A stretch of 30,944 nt of DNA, from assembly GCA_002418985.1 (NCBI GenBank), contig DIFE01000068.1:1-30944 (forward strand). The letters run 5' to 3'. This document shows positions 7,734-17,295 of the stretch, piece after piece. The stretch is from Deltaproteobacteria bacterium UBA5756 (GTDB taxonomy: Bacteria; Desulfobacterota; Syntrophorhabdia; Syntrophorhabdales; Syntrophorhabdaceae). The first letter of the stretch is position 1; every line of letters starts with the position of its first letter. The notes under the pieces are model-generated. The model saw nothing but the letters and a program-made list of their open reading frames with translations. It had not been told where the DNA came from and searched no databases. The translations under genes and the position numbers were made by a program.

Positions 7734-9442
7734 AAGCGTCCCTTGACGATCTTCTGCAGAGGGTGAATATTATCGATGTCATTTCTCAGCACGTTAAGTT
7801 GAGAAAGGCCGGCAAGGACTACATGGGGCTTTGTCCGTTCCACAAGGAAAAGACGCCTTCTTTCACTGTAAGCGTGGAAAAGCAGATCTTTTATTGTTTC
7901 GGCTGCAGGGAAGGCGGGAATGCGGTGAGCTTCATAATGAAATATGAAAACCTTACCTTCGTCGAGGCTCTTGAACATCTTGGCCGTCAATACGGGATCG
8001 AGGTGGAAAGAAAGGGTGACAGAAGGAAGGCGGGCCACTATGATGCCCTCGGGAAACTGTGCGAGTTTTATCAGAAGAGTCTTCGACGCACGAGCTTTGC
8101 CCGCGACTATCTCGAGAAGAGAGGGATCTCCGCCGAGATAATGGAGGAGTTCAAACTTGGCTACAGCGAACGTTCACGGGGGGCCTTGAAGGCCCTTCTC
8201 AAGTCGACCGACATACCCGGCGATGTCTTTTTGAGTACGGGTATCGTAAGGATGAAAGACACAGAGTTCTATGACATGTTCTGGGGGAGGATCATTATCC
8301 CTATCATCGATGTCAATAAGAGGGTTATCGGTTTCGGCGGAAGGACCCTTGAGAAGGATGGCATGCCGAAGTATGTGAATTCTCCCGAGTCTTCCGTATT
8401 TTCGAAGCGAAGTTCGTTGTTCGGCATCGACAGGACAAAAAAGCACATTACCGATCTGGATGAAGTCTATATCGTTGAAGGTTATTTCGATTTGATTGCC
8501 CTTTACGGGGCAGGCCTCAAGAACGCCGTCTCCACTCTCGGGACGTCGGTTACGGAGGGGCAGATAGCGAAACTGAGGAATTATACCGAGAACATCACAC
8601 TCATGCTTGACGGGGACGAAGCGGGAATCAAGAGTACGCTGAGACTGATTGGGCTTTTCGCGGAGATGGAGGTGAACGGCAACATGGTCGTCCTGCCCGA
8701 AGGGCATGATCCCGACAGTTTTGTTCGCGAAAAGGGTGCTGATACGATCGTGGAGATCGCGAAGAAACGGAAGCCCATTCTCGATTTCTATTTCGACTAC
8801 TATGCCGAAAAAGAAAAGATGACGACGGTTCGGGGAAAGCAGGTTTTCATCAGACAGGTGATGCCTCATATCGATGCCATCCGCGACAGGGTCAAAAAGA
8901 GACTCTACATTAAGCGCCTGTCTGAGTTGACCGGGGTCGAGGAAGAGCATTTTTCCGGCGGCAGGACGTATGAGATGAATAACGGGGCTGTCAGGGCAGA
9001 CAGCACGAAAAGCGTTATCGAAAAGAAGGTTATCAATGTTTGCATCACGCGCCCCGATCTTCTTCAATTCTTTGAAGGAAAGGAGGTACTGCATTACATT
9101 AAGGATGCTGATGTGAGAGAGGTCATGACAAGAATGGTTTCTTGTTTTGAACAGGAAAGAAATCTTGACGTACGGAACTTTATCGAGACTCTCGATAAAG
9201 AGGATCTGAAGGGGCTTGTCCTTGATGCTGCCTTTGACGACGGCCATCTGGATCCCGACGAACCTGAAAAGGTGCTTCTCGACTATTTCAAGCACATTGA
9301 ACGCCAGTTTTTCAGAGATAAATCCAAGAAGCTGACCGAGAAGCTTGCCGAGGCGGAAAGGAAGGGGGACGCAGCGGCGATCACAGAACTCCTGGAACAA
9401 AAGAGACAGGTATTGACGCATATAAAAAATAATTTTTTATAG
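7730..9442 (+). CDS. dnaG: DNA primase DnaG
   Basis: DnaG makes RNA primers for replication at the fork. The 570-aa product has an N-terminal zinc-binding domain with C35, H38, C56 and C59 (CPFH ... CFGC), the catalytic core with KYVNSPESSVFSK, and a TOPRIM fold with IVEGYFD (about 248-254) and LDGDEAGIKS (about 294-303). The C-terminal region (about 430-570) should contact the DnaB helicase. It is translationally coupled to mutS2 by ATGA, and the rpoD Shine-Dalgarno overlaps its stop codon. Confidence 0.97.
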   Translation: MKASLDDLLQRVNIIDVISQHVKLRKAGKDYMGLCPFHKEKTPSFTVSVEKQIFYCFGCREGGNAVSFIMKYENLTFVEALEHLGRQYGIEVERKGDRRKAGHYDALGKLCEFYQKSLRRTSFARDYLEKRGISAEIMEEFKLGYSERSRGALKALLKSTDIPGDVFLSTGIVRMKDTEFYDMFWGRIIIPIIDVNKRVIGFGGRTLEKDGMPKYVNSPESSVFSKRSSLFGIDRTKKHITDLDEVYIVEGYFDLIALYGAGLKNAVSTLGTSVTEGQIAKLRNYTENITLMLDGDEAGIKSTLRLIGLFAEMEVNGNMVVLPEGHDPDSFVREKGADTIVEIAKKRKPILDFYFDYYAEKEKMTTVRGKQVFIRQVMPHIDAIRDRVKKRLYIKRLSELTGVEEEHFSGGRTYEMNNGAVRADSTKSVIEKKVINVCITRPDLLQFFEGKEVLHYIKDADVREVMTRMVSCFEQERNLDVRNFIETLDKEDLKGLVLDAAFDDGHLDPDEPEKVLLDYFKHIERQFFRDKSKKLTEKLAEAERKGDAAAITELLEQKRQVLTHIKNNFL

Positions 9443-9452
9443 AGAGGTGGCC

Positions 9453-11000
<1,548 letters not shown>

Positions 11001-11040
11001 GCCCGGGTTACCGGTTGACCGGATAAAGATGAAGGGTGAG

Positions 11041-11071
11041 GCTCATCGATCGGTTGGGGCGATCGATGAGC
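11041..11071 (+). terminator. Perfect 12-bp inverted repeat, probable rpoD terminator stem
   Basis: GCTCATCGATCG (11041-11052) and CGATCGATGAGC (11060-11071) pair perfectly around the loop GTTGGGG. It starts 41 nt after the rpoD stop. It lacks a U-tract (TAAAATCC follows), so it may be a transcript-end stabiliser or an incomplete terminator. Confidence 0.5.
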
Positions 11072-11160
11072 TAAAATCCTTTGCGCTGTCTTCTTTCAGT
11101 AAGGCGGCCCGATGGGTCGTTTTGGGTGTTGGAACGCGGCTGCGGGCTGTCTGCCGCGTC

Positions 11161-11179
11161 CCGGCCATTGCCGGTTTTT
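11161..11179 (+). terminator. Short rho-independent terminator before the etfB promoter
   Basis: CCGGC (11161-11165), loop CATT, GCCGG (11170-11174), then TTTTT. It would stop residual rpoD transcription just before the next promoter. Confidence 0.6.
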
Positions 11180-11181
11180 CC

Positions 11182-11210
11182 TTGACAAAAGGGCACCGTT
11201 AAAATAATTT
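11182..11210 (+). promoter_or_regulatory. Sigma-70-like promoter for etfBA-fixCX
   Basis: TTGACA at 11182-11187 is a perfect -35; 17 nt later comes TAATTT (11205-11210), inside an A-T-rich stretch that also offers ATAATT at spacing 16. The start near 11217 gives a leader of about 150 nt before etfB. Confidence 0.6.
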
Positions 11211-11370
11211 ATGCAAAATTTTCCCAGTGTTCTGGTGATGAATTCAGACAACAACAAGGGGATTTTCCTTATTGATTATCGTATAAATGATATAAGCCCC
11301 GCCTAGCTCCCGGCCGTTTCATATTTTTCCGGTTATCGACATAAATTCAGGTCCAAAGGAGGCATGCGAA

Positions 11371-12162
11371 GTGAAGGTTCTGGTATTCATAAAAGAGGTG
11401 GCTGATACGGAAGCCCGGATTATCATAAGCTCCGATCAGAAAGAGCTTGAGATTGAAAATAAATACACCGTCAACTTCTTCGATGAATTTGCAGTCGAAG
11501 AGGCCATACGAATCAAAGAGTCGTTGAAAGATGTCGAGATCGCGGTTTGCACCTTTGCGCCCCCGAGGGCTGTCGAGGCTTTAAGGACAACGATAGCCAT
11601 GGGTGCCGACAGGGCGTTCCTTATCGACAGCAGAAACCATGAGAGCGACGATCCCCTCATCGTTTCGCGTATCCTTGCAGGTTTTGCCGTCAAAGAAGGG
11701 TTCGATTTGATTCTTTGCGGCCGTCAGGCCATGGATGATGAAAGCGCCAACGTGGGTCCCATGATCGCCGAGTTTCTCAAAATACCGCACGTCAATCAGG
11801 TCACGAGGCTCCAGGTTTCCGGCACCGGCACGGCTGAGGTCCAGAGTGAAATAGAGGGCGGCAAAAAGGTGTCCGAGGTTCTGCTGCCGGCGCTTCTTAC
11901 AACCCAGAAAGGTCTCAATGAACCACGGGTGCCGCTCATCACGGGAGTGATGAAGGCGATGAAGACCGAGATAGCCGTTCTTGATCCTGCGACAATCGAA
12001 ATCCCCTTCGGCTCGATAGATAGGGAGACATCGAAGATCGCGGTCCTTTCCTATGAATTGCCTGACAAACGGCCTTCCGTCAGCATTATCGAGGGTGCAT
12101 CGCCTGAGGAAAAAGTGACAGGTCTCGTCAGGGCGCTCAAGGAAGAGGCGAAGGCGTTGTAA
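11371..12162 (+). CDS. etfB: Electron transfer flavoprotein beta subunit (EtfB/FixA)
   Basis: EtfB pairs with EtfA to carry electrons from dehydrogenases. The 263-aa protein opens MKVLVFIKEVADTEARI, has the typical NFFDEFAVEEAIRIKE helix, the nucleotide-binding ILCGRQAMDDESANVGPMIAE segment and the signature LNEPRVPLITGVMKAMK. The start is GTG 11371 with a strong AAAGGAGG at 11356-11363; an ATG at 11364 just after that site is in another frame. It heads a four-gene set with etfA, fixC and fixX, so it is probably the FixA of a FixABCX-type complex. Whether it bifurcates electrons cannot be read from motifs alone. Confidence 0.93.
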   Translation: MKVLVFIKEVADTEARIIISSDQKELEIENKYTVNFFDEFAVEEAIRIKESLKDVEIAVCTFAPPRAVEALRTTIAMGADRAFLIDSRNHESDDPLIVSRILAGFAVKEGFDLILCGRQAMDDESANVGPMIAEFLKIPHVNQVTRLQVSGTGTAEVQSEIEGGKKVSEVLLPALLTTQKGLNEPRVPLITGVMKAMKTEIAVLDPATIEIPFGSIDRETSKIAVLSYELPDKRPSVSIIEGASPEEKVTGLVRALKEEAKAL

Positions 12163-12177
12163 ACAGGAGGTAAGCAC

Positions 12178-13158
12178 ATGACCGGAGATGTTTTTGTTTT
12201 TGTTGAATGCAAGGATTCGGTGCCCAGAAAGGCATCGCTCGAATTATTGTCGGTGGGAAGGAGGGTGGCCTCACAATTCTCATCCGGCCTTTTCGCCGTG
12301 GTGGTGGGGTCCGGCGTCAAGGACGCGGCGGAGATGGTAAGCGGGTACGCTGACACGACGCTCCTTGTCGATAATGAATCACTGGCGGACTACGGCTGGG
12401 ACACCTATGGGTCGGTCCTGGAAGGAGTACTGAAAAAATACGAACCCATGTTTCTCTTCGGTACGTCATCGGTGACCGGCAAGGACCTTTTTCCCAGAAT
12501 CGCCGTTCGTCTGCAGGCGGCGATGATTTCCGATGCGGTGGGGCTGGATCTTGAAGGGAAAGGAATAAAGATCAAGAAGCCGCTCTTTGGCGGCAAGGTG
12601 ATATCGTGGCTTGCCCCGAAGGCCGACTCCATGGTCATTGTCACCTTCAGACCCAATTCCTTTACCGTTGGGAATGCGGGCGAAAAGGGCCGGATTGTTG
12701 AGGAGCATTTTACCGCGGAAACCAACCGGGGGATAAAACCGATATCGTTTGAAAAGACCGGTTCAAAAAAAGTGGACCTTCAAGAAGCGGATTTCATTAT
12801 CTGCGGAGGAAGAGGAATGAAATCCGCCGAGCATTTCGCGATGCTCGACGAGATAGCAGACCTCATGGGCGGCCGAACGGGTGCATCGAGAACGGTGGTG
12901 GACAGCAAGTGGCGGGAGTATGACGACCAGATCGGCAAGAGCGGGAAGACCGTCTCGCCGAAGCTGTACATAGGCTGCGGTCTCTCCGGCGCCCTTCACC
13001 ACATTATGGGCATGGACACATCCAGGGTCATCGTTGCCATCAATAAAGACCCGAACGCCCCGATATTTCAGTACGCCGATTATGGCATCGTGGATGACCT
13101 TTTTGCAGTCCTTCCGGCTTTGAAGGACGAATTGAAAAAGACGCGGGAAGATACGTAA
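12178..13158 (+). CDS. etfA: Electron transfer flavoprotein alpha subunit (EtfA/FixB)
   Basis: EtfA holds FAD in its C-terminal domain and docks with EtfB. The 326-aa product has an N-terminal adenine-nucleotide-hydrolase-like domain and the C-terminal FAD-binding signature: LYIGCGLSGALHHIMGM, then IVAINKDPNAPIFQYADYGIVDDL. It starts at ATG 12178 behind ACAGGAGG, 15 nt after etfB. There is no N-terminal ferredoxin extension of the kind seen in some clostridial EtfA proteins. The neighbouring fixC and fixX point to a membrane-linked quinone route. Confidence 0.95.
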   Translation: MTGDVFVFVECKDSVPRKASLELLSVGRRVASQFSSGLFAVVVGSGVKDAAEMVSGYADTTLLVDNESLADYGWDTYGSVLEGVLKKYEPMFLFGTSSVTGKDLFPRIAVRLQAAMISDAVGLDLEGKGIKIKKPLFGGKVISWLAPKADSMVIVTFRPNSFTVGNAGEKGRIVEEHFTAETNRGIKPISFEKTGSKKVDLQEADFIICGGRGMKSAEHFAMLDEIADLMGGRTGASRTVVDSKWREYDDQIGKSGKTVSPKLYIGCGLSGALHHIMGMDTSRVIVAINKDPNAPIFQYADYGIVDDLFAVLPALKDELKKTREDT

Positions 13159-13161
13159 GGC

Positions 13162-14451
13162 ATGGAAAAAATCGATGTAGTGATCGTCGGTGCCGGTCTG
13201 GCCGGTTTATCCTGCGCGCATGTGCTTGCCCGTCATGGTGTGCAGGTGGTTGTCGTGGAGCGCGGCGATTTTCCCGGCAGCAAGAATGTGACAGGCGGCA
13301 GGCTCTACCTGTTGCCGGTGAAGAACATGGCATCGGACATGCTTGACGGCGCCCCCTTTGAACGCAAGGTCGTCCGGGAGCGCTGGAGCCTTCTCGGGAG
13401 CGGACGGTCCGTCAGCCTCGACCACACCGCGGAAAGATTCAAGGAAGAAGACCACAGCTATACGGTGCTCAGGGCCCGTCTTGACAGGTGGCTCTCTGAG
13501 CGTCTCATGGTCCGGGGTGTCTTTGTCATCCCCAAATACCGCGTCGATGATCTTTTGTGGGAAGGCGGCGCCGTGGCCGGGATAAAAGCCGGGCCGGAGG
13601 AGATCCCCGCCCATGTTGTCGTTGCCTGCGACGGCGTCCTGTCTTTCATGGCGCAAAAGGCCGGCTTGCGGCCCGCCATGTCGCCGAAAAGTTTTGCCGT
13701 AGGCATGAAAGAGGTCCTCGAGCTGTCCGAAGAGAAAATAAACGACCGCTTCAATGTCGAATCCGGGGAAGGCGCAGCCCATCTCTTTGTGGGTGATGTG
13801 ACGAAAGGCATGTTCGGAGGCGGTTTTCTCTACACGAACAAGGACAGTATATCCATCGGTGTCGTGGCGGGCGTCAATGCCCTGATGCAAAAGAGCCCGG
13901 CGGTCGACGCCCCGATGCTCCTTGAGATGTTCAAGGAACGCTATGAGATGAGGAGGATCCTCGAGGGTTCGAAGATTGTCGAGTACTCGGCCCACGTCAT
14001 ACCCGAGGCGGGGTACGACGGTGTCGGAAAGCTCTGCGGCAACGGCATTCTCCTTGCCGGCGATGCCGCCGGTTTAGCCCTCAATATGGGTGTCACGGTG
14101 CGAGGCATGGAATTTGCCATAGCGTCAGGAATGATCGCCGGCGAAACCATAATCCAGGCAAGAGAATCGGGTGACTTTTCGGAATCGGCCCTTTCCGGCT
14201 ACGCCCGGCGGCTTCAGGAAACCTTTGTCATGAAAGACCTGGAGGCTGCGAAGAACATGCCCGGCTATCTCGAAAACGAGTCATTCTTTTCCTATTACCC
14301 CGAAACCTTCCCCGGTCTTCTGGAAAAGATGATGTGGTTCGACGAAAACCCGAAAGGGCCCCTGGGAAAGACACTCTGGGACGGACTGAAGTCATCGGGC
14401 ATGCTGAGTATGAAGCGGCTCCTTGAGCTGTATCGTATCAGGAAGATATGA
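13162..14451 (+). CDS. fixC: FixC-type electron-transfer flavoprotein:quinone oxidoreductase
   Basis: The 429-aa flavoprotein belongs to the FixC/ETF-QO family, which moves electrons from Etf to quinone. It has an N-terminal dinucleotide-binding GAGLAGLSCAHVLARHG (from residue 10) ending in VVVVERG, a GSKNVTGGRLY segment typical of FixC, and the second FAD motif GILLAGDAAGLALNMGVTVRGMEFAIASG. No transmembrane span is evident; family members attach to the membrane peripherally. It follows etfA by 3 nt and precedes fixX by 13 nt. Geranylgeranyl-reductase-like flavoproteins share the fold, but the Etf and FixX neighbours favour FixC. Confidence 0.92.
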   Translation: MEKIDVVIVGAGLAGLSCAHVLARHGVQVVVVERGDFPGSKNVTGGRLYLLPVKNMASDMLDGAPFERKVVRERWSLLGSGRSVSLDHTAERFKEEDHSYTVLRARLDRWLSERLMVRGVFVIPKYRVDDLLWEGGAVAGIKAGPEEIPAHVVVACDGVLSFMAQKAGLRPAMSPKSFAVGMKEVLELSEEKINDRFNVESGEGAAHLFVGDVTKGMFGGGFLYTNKDSISIGVVAGVNALMQKSPAVDAPMLLEMFKERYEMRRILEGSKIVEYSAHVIPEAGYDGVGKLCGNGILLAGDAAGLALNMGVTVRGMEFAIASGMIAGETIIQARESGDFSESALSGYARRLQETFVMKDLEAAKNMPGYLENESFFSYYPETFPGLLEKMMWFDENPKGPLGKTLWDGLKSSGMLSMKRLLELYRIRKI

Positions 14452-14464
14452 GGTGACTTAGGAC

Positions 14465-14743
14465 ATGAAGATCGACGAAAAGCTTGCCATCGACGCCTTC
14501 AAGACGGATAAGGAAAGTCATATTATCATAAACCACGACATCTGCAGGACGCGGTGCACAAAACGATATTGCCTGACGGTTTGCCCCGGGCACCTCTATA
14601 CTTTCAATGAAGAGGAAAATGCGATCGTCGTGGAGTATGCGGGCTGTCTGGAATGCGGCACCTGCATGATAGCCTGCATTGAAGGCGCCATCGATTGGGC
14701 GTACCCGAAAGGTGACTTCGGGGTACAATACCGGTACGGGTGA
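14465..14743 (+). CDS. fixX: FixX-type ferredoxin-like protein
   Basis: The 92-aa protein is the small iron-sulfur partner of FixC. It carries eight cysteines in two groups: C27, C31, C36, C40 (around RTRCTKRYCLTVCPGHLY) and C61, C64, C67, C71 (CLECGTCMIAC), then the family ending GAIDWAYPKGDFGVQYRYG. This could bind up to two [4Fe-4S] clusters. A TTAGGAC sits just before the ATG. It ends the etfB-etfA-fixC-fixX operon; no nitrogen-fixation gene is in view, so a role in fatty or aromatic acyl-CoA oxidation or redox balance is as likely as nitrogenase support. Confidence 0.92.
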   Translation: MKIDEKLAIDAFKTDKESHIIINHDICRTRCTKRYCLTVCPGHLYTFNEEENAIVVEYAGCLECGTCMIACIEGAIDWAYPKGDFGVQYRYG

Positions 14744-14762
14744 AGATCCGGTTTTCGCAGAG

Positions 14763-14787
14763 TCCATCACCTATAACCCATCACCTC
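14763..14787. repeat. Intergenic CATCACCTATAACCCATCACC repeat, copy 2
   Basis: The CCATCACCTATAACCCATC string differs by one base from the copy at 118-145 and extends into another CACC unit. It lies between fixX and the MerR-cyclase gene. Confidence 0.5.
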
Positions 14788-14810
14788 ACTTATACTGTCT
14801 AATTATTTTC

Positions 14811-14836
14811 TTGACATTAGCATTCTACTGTATAAA
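14811..14836 (+). promoter_or_regulatory. Candidate promoter of the MerR-cyclase gene
   Basis: TTGACA at 14811-14816 is a perfect -35. The best -10 word, TATAAA (14831-14836), is only 14 nt away; a weaker TATGTA (14837-14842) sits at 20 nt. Non-standard spacing is typical of promoters controlled by MerR-family proteins, so autoregulation by the adjacent gene is possible. The exact start is uncertain. Confidence 0.4.
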
Positions 14837-14883
14837 TATGTAAATTAGTACGAAAGCTATGTCATATTCGGGGGAAAAGAAGT

Positions 14884-16434
14884 ATGGGGGAGTCGAACGG
14901 CCGCAAATGGATAGACAGTAAAGAGCTTCTGCACAAATCGGACATATCGCGGGCAACCCTTAACAACTATATCAGACTGGGGATTATCCCGAGGCCGGTA
15001 GTGAAGAACCCGAAAAATCTGAAAGGCACCAAGCTCGGTTATTTTCCTGAAACTGTCTTAGACACTATCACCGAGATCAAGAGGCTCAAAGAAGAAGGCA
15101 AGCCGATGGAAGCGATCGCCAGGGAGGTCGTGCTGTTAGAGAGATCCGCGTACGAGGGGCCTGAACGCCGTGACGTGGTGAGACCCCATACAGACCAAAA
15201 GGTTTCCAGAACATCCGTTCAGCTGCCTGATGGAGGACTGCGCCTTACGCTGGACGAACTCACGACGCCGGCGTATCTTTTAAATTACCAGTTCGAGATC
15301 GAATGGATCAATGAGGCGGCAGAGCGGAATATATTCGGTAAACCGATCAGAACGATGCGGGATGTGGAGCTGAGGAACGTCTTCCGGCTTTTTTTGAGCT
15401 GGGAGTTCAATCACTTCGTGAAGAATTGGGAGGAGTTCCTCAACTATCATATGGGTTTTTATAAAGTAAAGACCGACAGGGGACAGCTTTGCCAGCTTTA
15501 TACGGGAATGTCCGGACGGGAAACGGAATATCTGGAGGCGGCCTATGACCGCGCAGAGAAGATGCCCCGGGAAAAGATGTACCGCCATCGCGTGGATATC
15601 GAAGGGGCTGATGGATCCAGGGAAAAGTATGTCGTGTATACCACTTTTTTCCGCGAAGGAATGTTTTTTCTATACGAAAAAGCCGGGAAAGCGCAGGCAG
15701 GCATTTCCGAATTTCTGTCGAATCGGGAGACCGTTGTGAGAGATCTGCTGCAGCAGCGTCTGCCGACGCTCGTCTCTTTCAGTGTTCTTGTTGCCGATCT
15801 GCAGAATTCCGTGCGCATCTGCGCGGAACTGCCTCCTGAGGAATATTTCGAGCTTATAAACAGTATGTGGAGAATTCTGGAGGAATCCTTCAGACGATTC
15901 AATGGGATATACGGCAAGAGAATAGGTGATGGAGTGGTCTATTATTTCCTGAAGAAGCAGGATCCTGAATATCTCATGAACTCCATCAATTGCGCTCTTG
16001 CCATCCGAGAGAAGATGGCGGATTTTTCAAATCAATGGAAGACCCGCAAAAGATGGCTAAACGATCTCCACCTGAACATGGGCATAAACGAGGGGCAGGA
16101 ATATTTCAGCACTACCGCGCCGTCGTCGACGAATATTGAGTTTACCGCCCTGGGCGACACGATCAACTATGCATCCAGACTGTCAAATCTTTCACGATTC
16201 GGGATGATCCTGACCACAAAGAACGTCATGAACCACCTGAATGACGATGACAGGAAGGCCATCCGGTACGGCATTACAAAAAGGTCGGAAGATAGGGACG
16301 TGTTTGTCGAGAACGTTTTTTCCCGTGTCGATGATCTTCTCAGGGGCAATGAGACATGGCGCCAGCGTTTTGCCGACATTGCTACTTTGCCGGTAACGGA
16401 AATCACTGACAGAAAAATGGTGATCCCAAAGTAA
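14884..16434 (+). CDS. MerR-type DNA-binding domain fused to class III adenylate/guanylate cyclase
   Basis: The 516-aa protein joins three parts. Residues about 8-85 look like a MerR-family winged helix (SRATLNNYIRLGIIPRP, then LGYFPETVLDTITEIKRLKEEG). Residues about 122-265 look like a PAS-type sensor (LTTPAYLLNYQFEIEWINEAAERNIFG). Residues about 295-465 form a class III nucleotide cyclase. The catalytic set is complete: metal ligands D305 (VLVADLQNS) and D349 (KRIGDG), base-selecting Lys345 and Thr421, Asn428 and Arg432 (INYASR). The Lys/Thr pair suggests ATP as substrate, as in class IIIb cyclases, so the product is probably cAMP. No membrane segment is seen. It stands alone, with its own promoter-like region. 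Confidence 0.85.
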   Translation: MGESNGRKWIDSKELLHKSDISRATLNNYIRLGIIPRPVVKNPKNLKGTKLGYFPETVLDTITEIKRLKEEGKPMEAIAREVVLLERSAYEGPERRDVVRPHTDQKVSRTSVQLPDGGLRLTLDELTTPAYLLNYQFEIEWINEAAERNIFGKPIRTMRDVELRNVFRLFLSWEFNHFVKNWEEFLNYHMGFYKVKTDRGQLCQLYTGMSGRETEYLEAAYDRAEKMPREKMYRHRVDIEGADGSREKYVVYTTFFREGMFFLYEKAGKAQAGISEFLSNRETVVRDLLQQRLPTLVSFSVLVADLQNSVRICAELPPEEYFELINSMWRILEESFRRFNGIYGKRIGDGVVYYFLKKQDPEYLMNSINCALAIREKMADFSNQWKTRKRWLNDLHLNMGINEGQEYFSTTAPSSTNIEFTALGDTINYASRLSNLSRFGMILTTKNVMNHLNDDDRKAIRYGITKRSEDRDVFVENVFSRVDDLLRGNETWRQRFADIATLPVTEITDRKMVIPK

Positions 16435-16563
16435 CAGGCCCTTTCAGAGGTCTTACAGGTCGCACGGACCTTACGAAACGTGTTTGCCCTCGTCCTGAGC
16501 TATTTGGCACGGGGTCCTATTTCTTCTCACCTTCTTTTCTGCTATTTTTATTAAGAGTCTGCC

Positions 16564-17295
16564 ATGGAGATCATCACCGCCAAAAATCTGACGAAAGACT
16601 ATAACGGATTCAGGGCCGTCGACGGGGTCAACTTTTCCATCGTCTCCGGCGAGTGTTTCGGTTTCCTCGGGCCAAACGGCGCCGGCAAGACAACGATAAT
16701 GCGTATCCTTTATTGTTTTCTTCCTCCAACAGAAGGAGAGGTCACGGTTCTCGGCTATGATGTCCAAAAGCATCAGAGCTTGATCAAATCATGTATAGGT
16801 GTTATGCCCCAGGATGACAGTCTGGATCCGGACCTTTCGGTCATCCAGAATCTTGTCGTATACGGAAGATACTTCGATATGCCCAGGAAAACGACGGTGC
16901 CTCTTGCAAAGGAGCTTCTGGGTTCCGTGGGTCTCATGGAAAAGATGAATGCGAACATAAAGAGCCTGTCGGGTGGTATGAAAAGAAGTCTCCTTCTTGT
17001 CAGGGCAATCGTGAACGATCCGGAGCTTATTATTCTTGACGAACCGACAACAGGCCTTGATCCGCACAGCAGACAGATGGTCTGGAAGAGGCTTGGTGAT
17101 TTGCAGGCGCAGGGCAAGACGCTGCTTTTGACCACCCACTACATGGAGGAAGCCGAGAGGCTTTGCGATCGTGTCGCGATCATGGACAGGGGGAAGATCA
17201 TTGTCATCGCCTCTCCTCGGGACCTCATGAATGAATATGGAGGAAATCTCGAAGCGGTTTATTTGAGGCTTACCGGGAGGAAACTTGAAAGTTAA
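16564..17295 (+). CDS. ABC-2 type transporter ATP-binding protein (NodI-like)
   Basis: The 243-aa ATPase energises an exporter with the permease encoded next to it. It has Walker A GPNGAGKTT (Lys42), Q-loop MPQDDSLDPDLSV (Gln83), signature LSGGM (135-139), Walker B LIILDEPTTGLDP (D159, E160) and switch His192 in LLTTHYMEEAERL. Length and motifs match the NodI/DrrA-like group that exports lipids, oligosaccharides or drugs. The substrate is unknown. The last 11 nt overlap the permease gene. ATG 16564 gives a standard N-terminus. Confidence 0.92.
   Translation: MEIITAKNLTKDYNGFRAVDGVNFSIVSGECFGFLGPNGAGKTTIMRILYCFLPPTEGEVTVLGYDVQKHQSLIKSCIGVMPQDDSLDPDLSVIQNLVVYGRYFDMPRKTTVPLAKELLGSVGLMEKMNANIKSLSGGMKRSLLLVRAIVNDPELIILDEPTTGLDPHSRQMVWKRLGDLQAQGKTLLLTTHYMEEAERLCDRVAIMDRGKIIVIASPRDLMNEYGGNLEAVYLRLTGRKLES

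Larger units (their letters stand above)
11001..11370 (+). other. 370-nt hairpin-rich spacer between rpoD and etfB
   Basis: No credible open frame is seen. The first 180 nt hold several hairpins in a row: a perfect 12-bp stem at 11041-11071, GGCCC-GAT-GGGTC followed by GTTTT at 11106-11123, a 7-9 bp stem with ACGCGGC/GCCGCGT arms at 11131-11161, and CCGGC-CATT-GCCGG-TTTTT at 11161-11179. A sigma-70-like promoter follows at 11182-11210. The remaining ~150 nt would be the etfB leader and is A-T rich. Confidence 0.6.

Noticed and set aside
8174..9421. 415-residue minus-strand frame opposite dnaG
   Set aside because: No motif or ribosome site; dnaG on the + strand is unmistakable.
11001..11370. 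Known riboswitch in the rpoD-etfB spacer
   Set aside because: No conserved aptamer core I recognise; only hairpins and a promoter can be supported.
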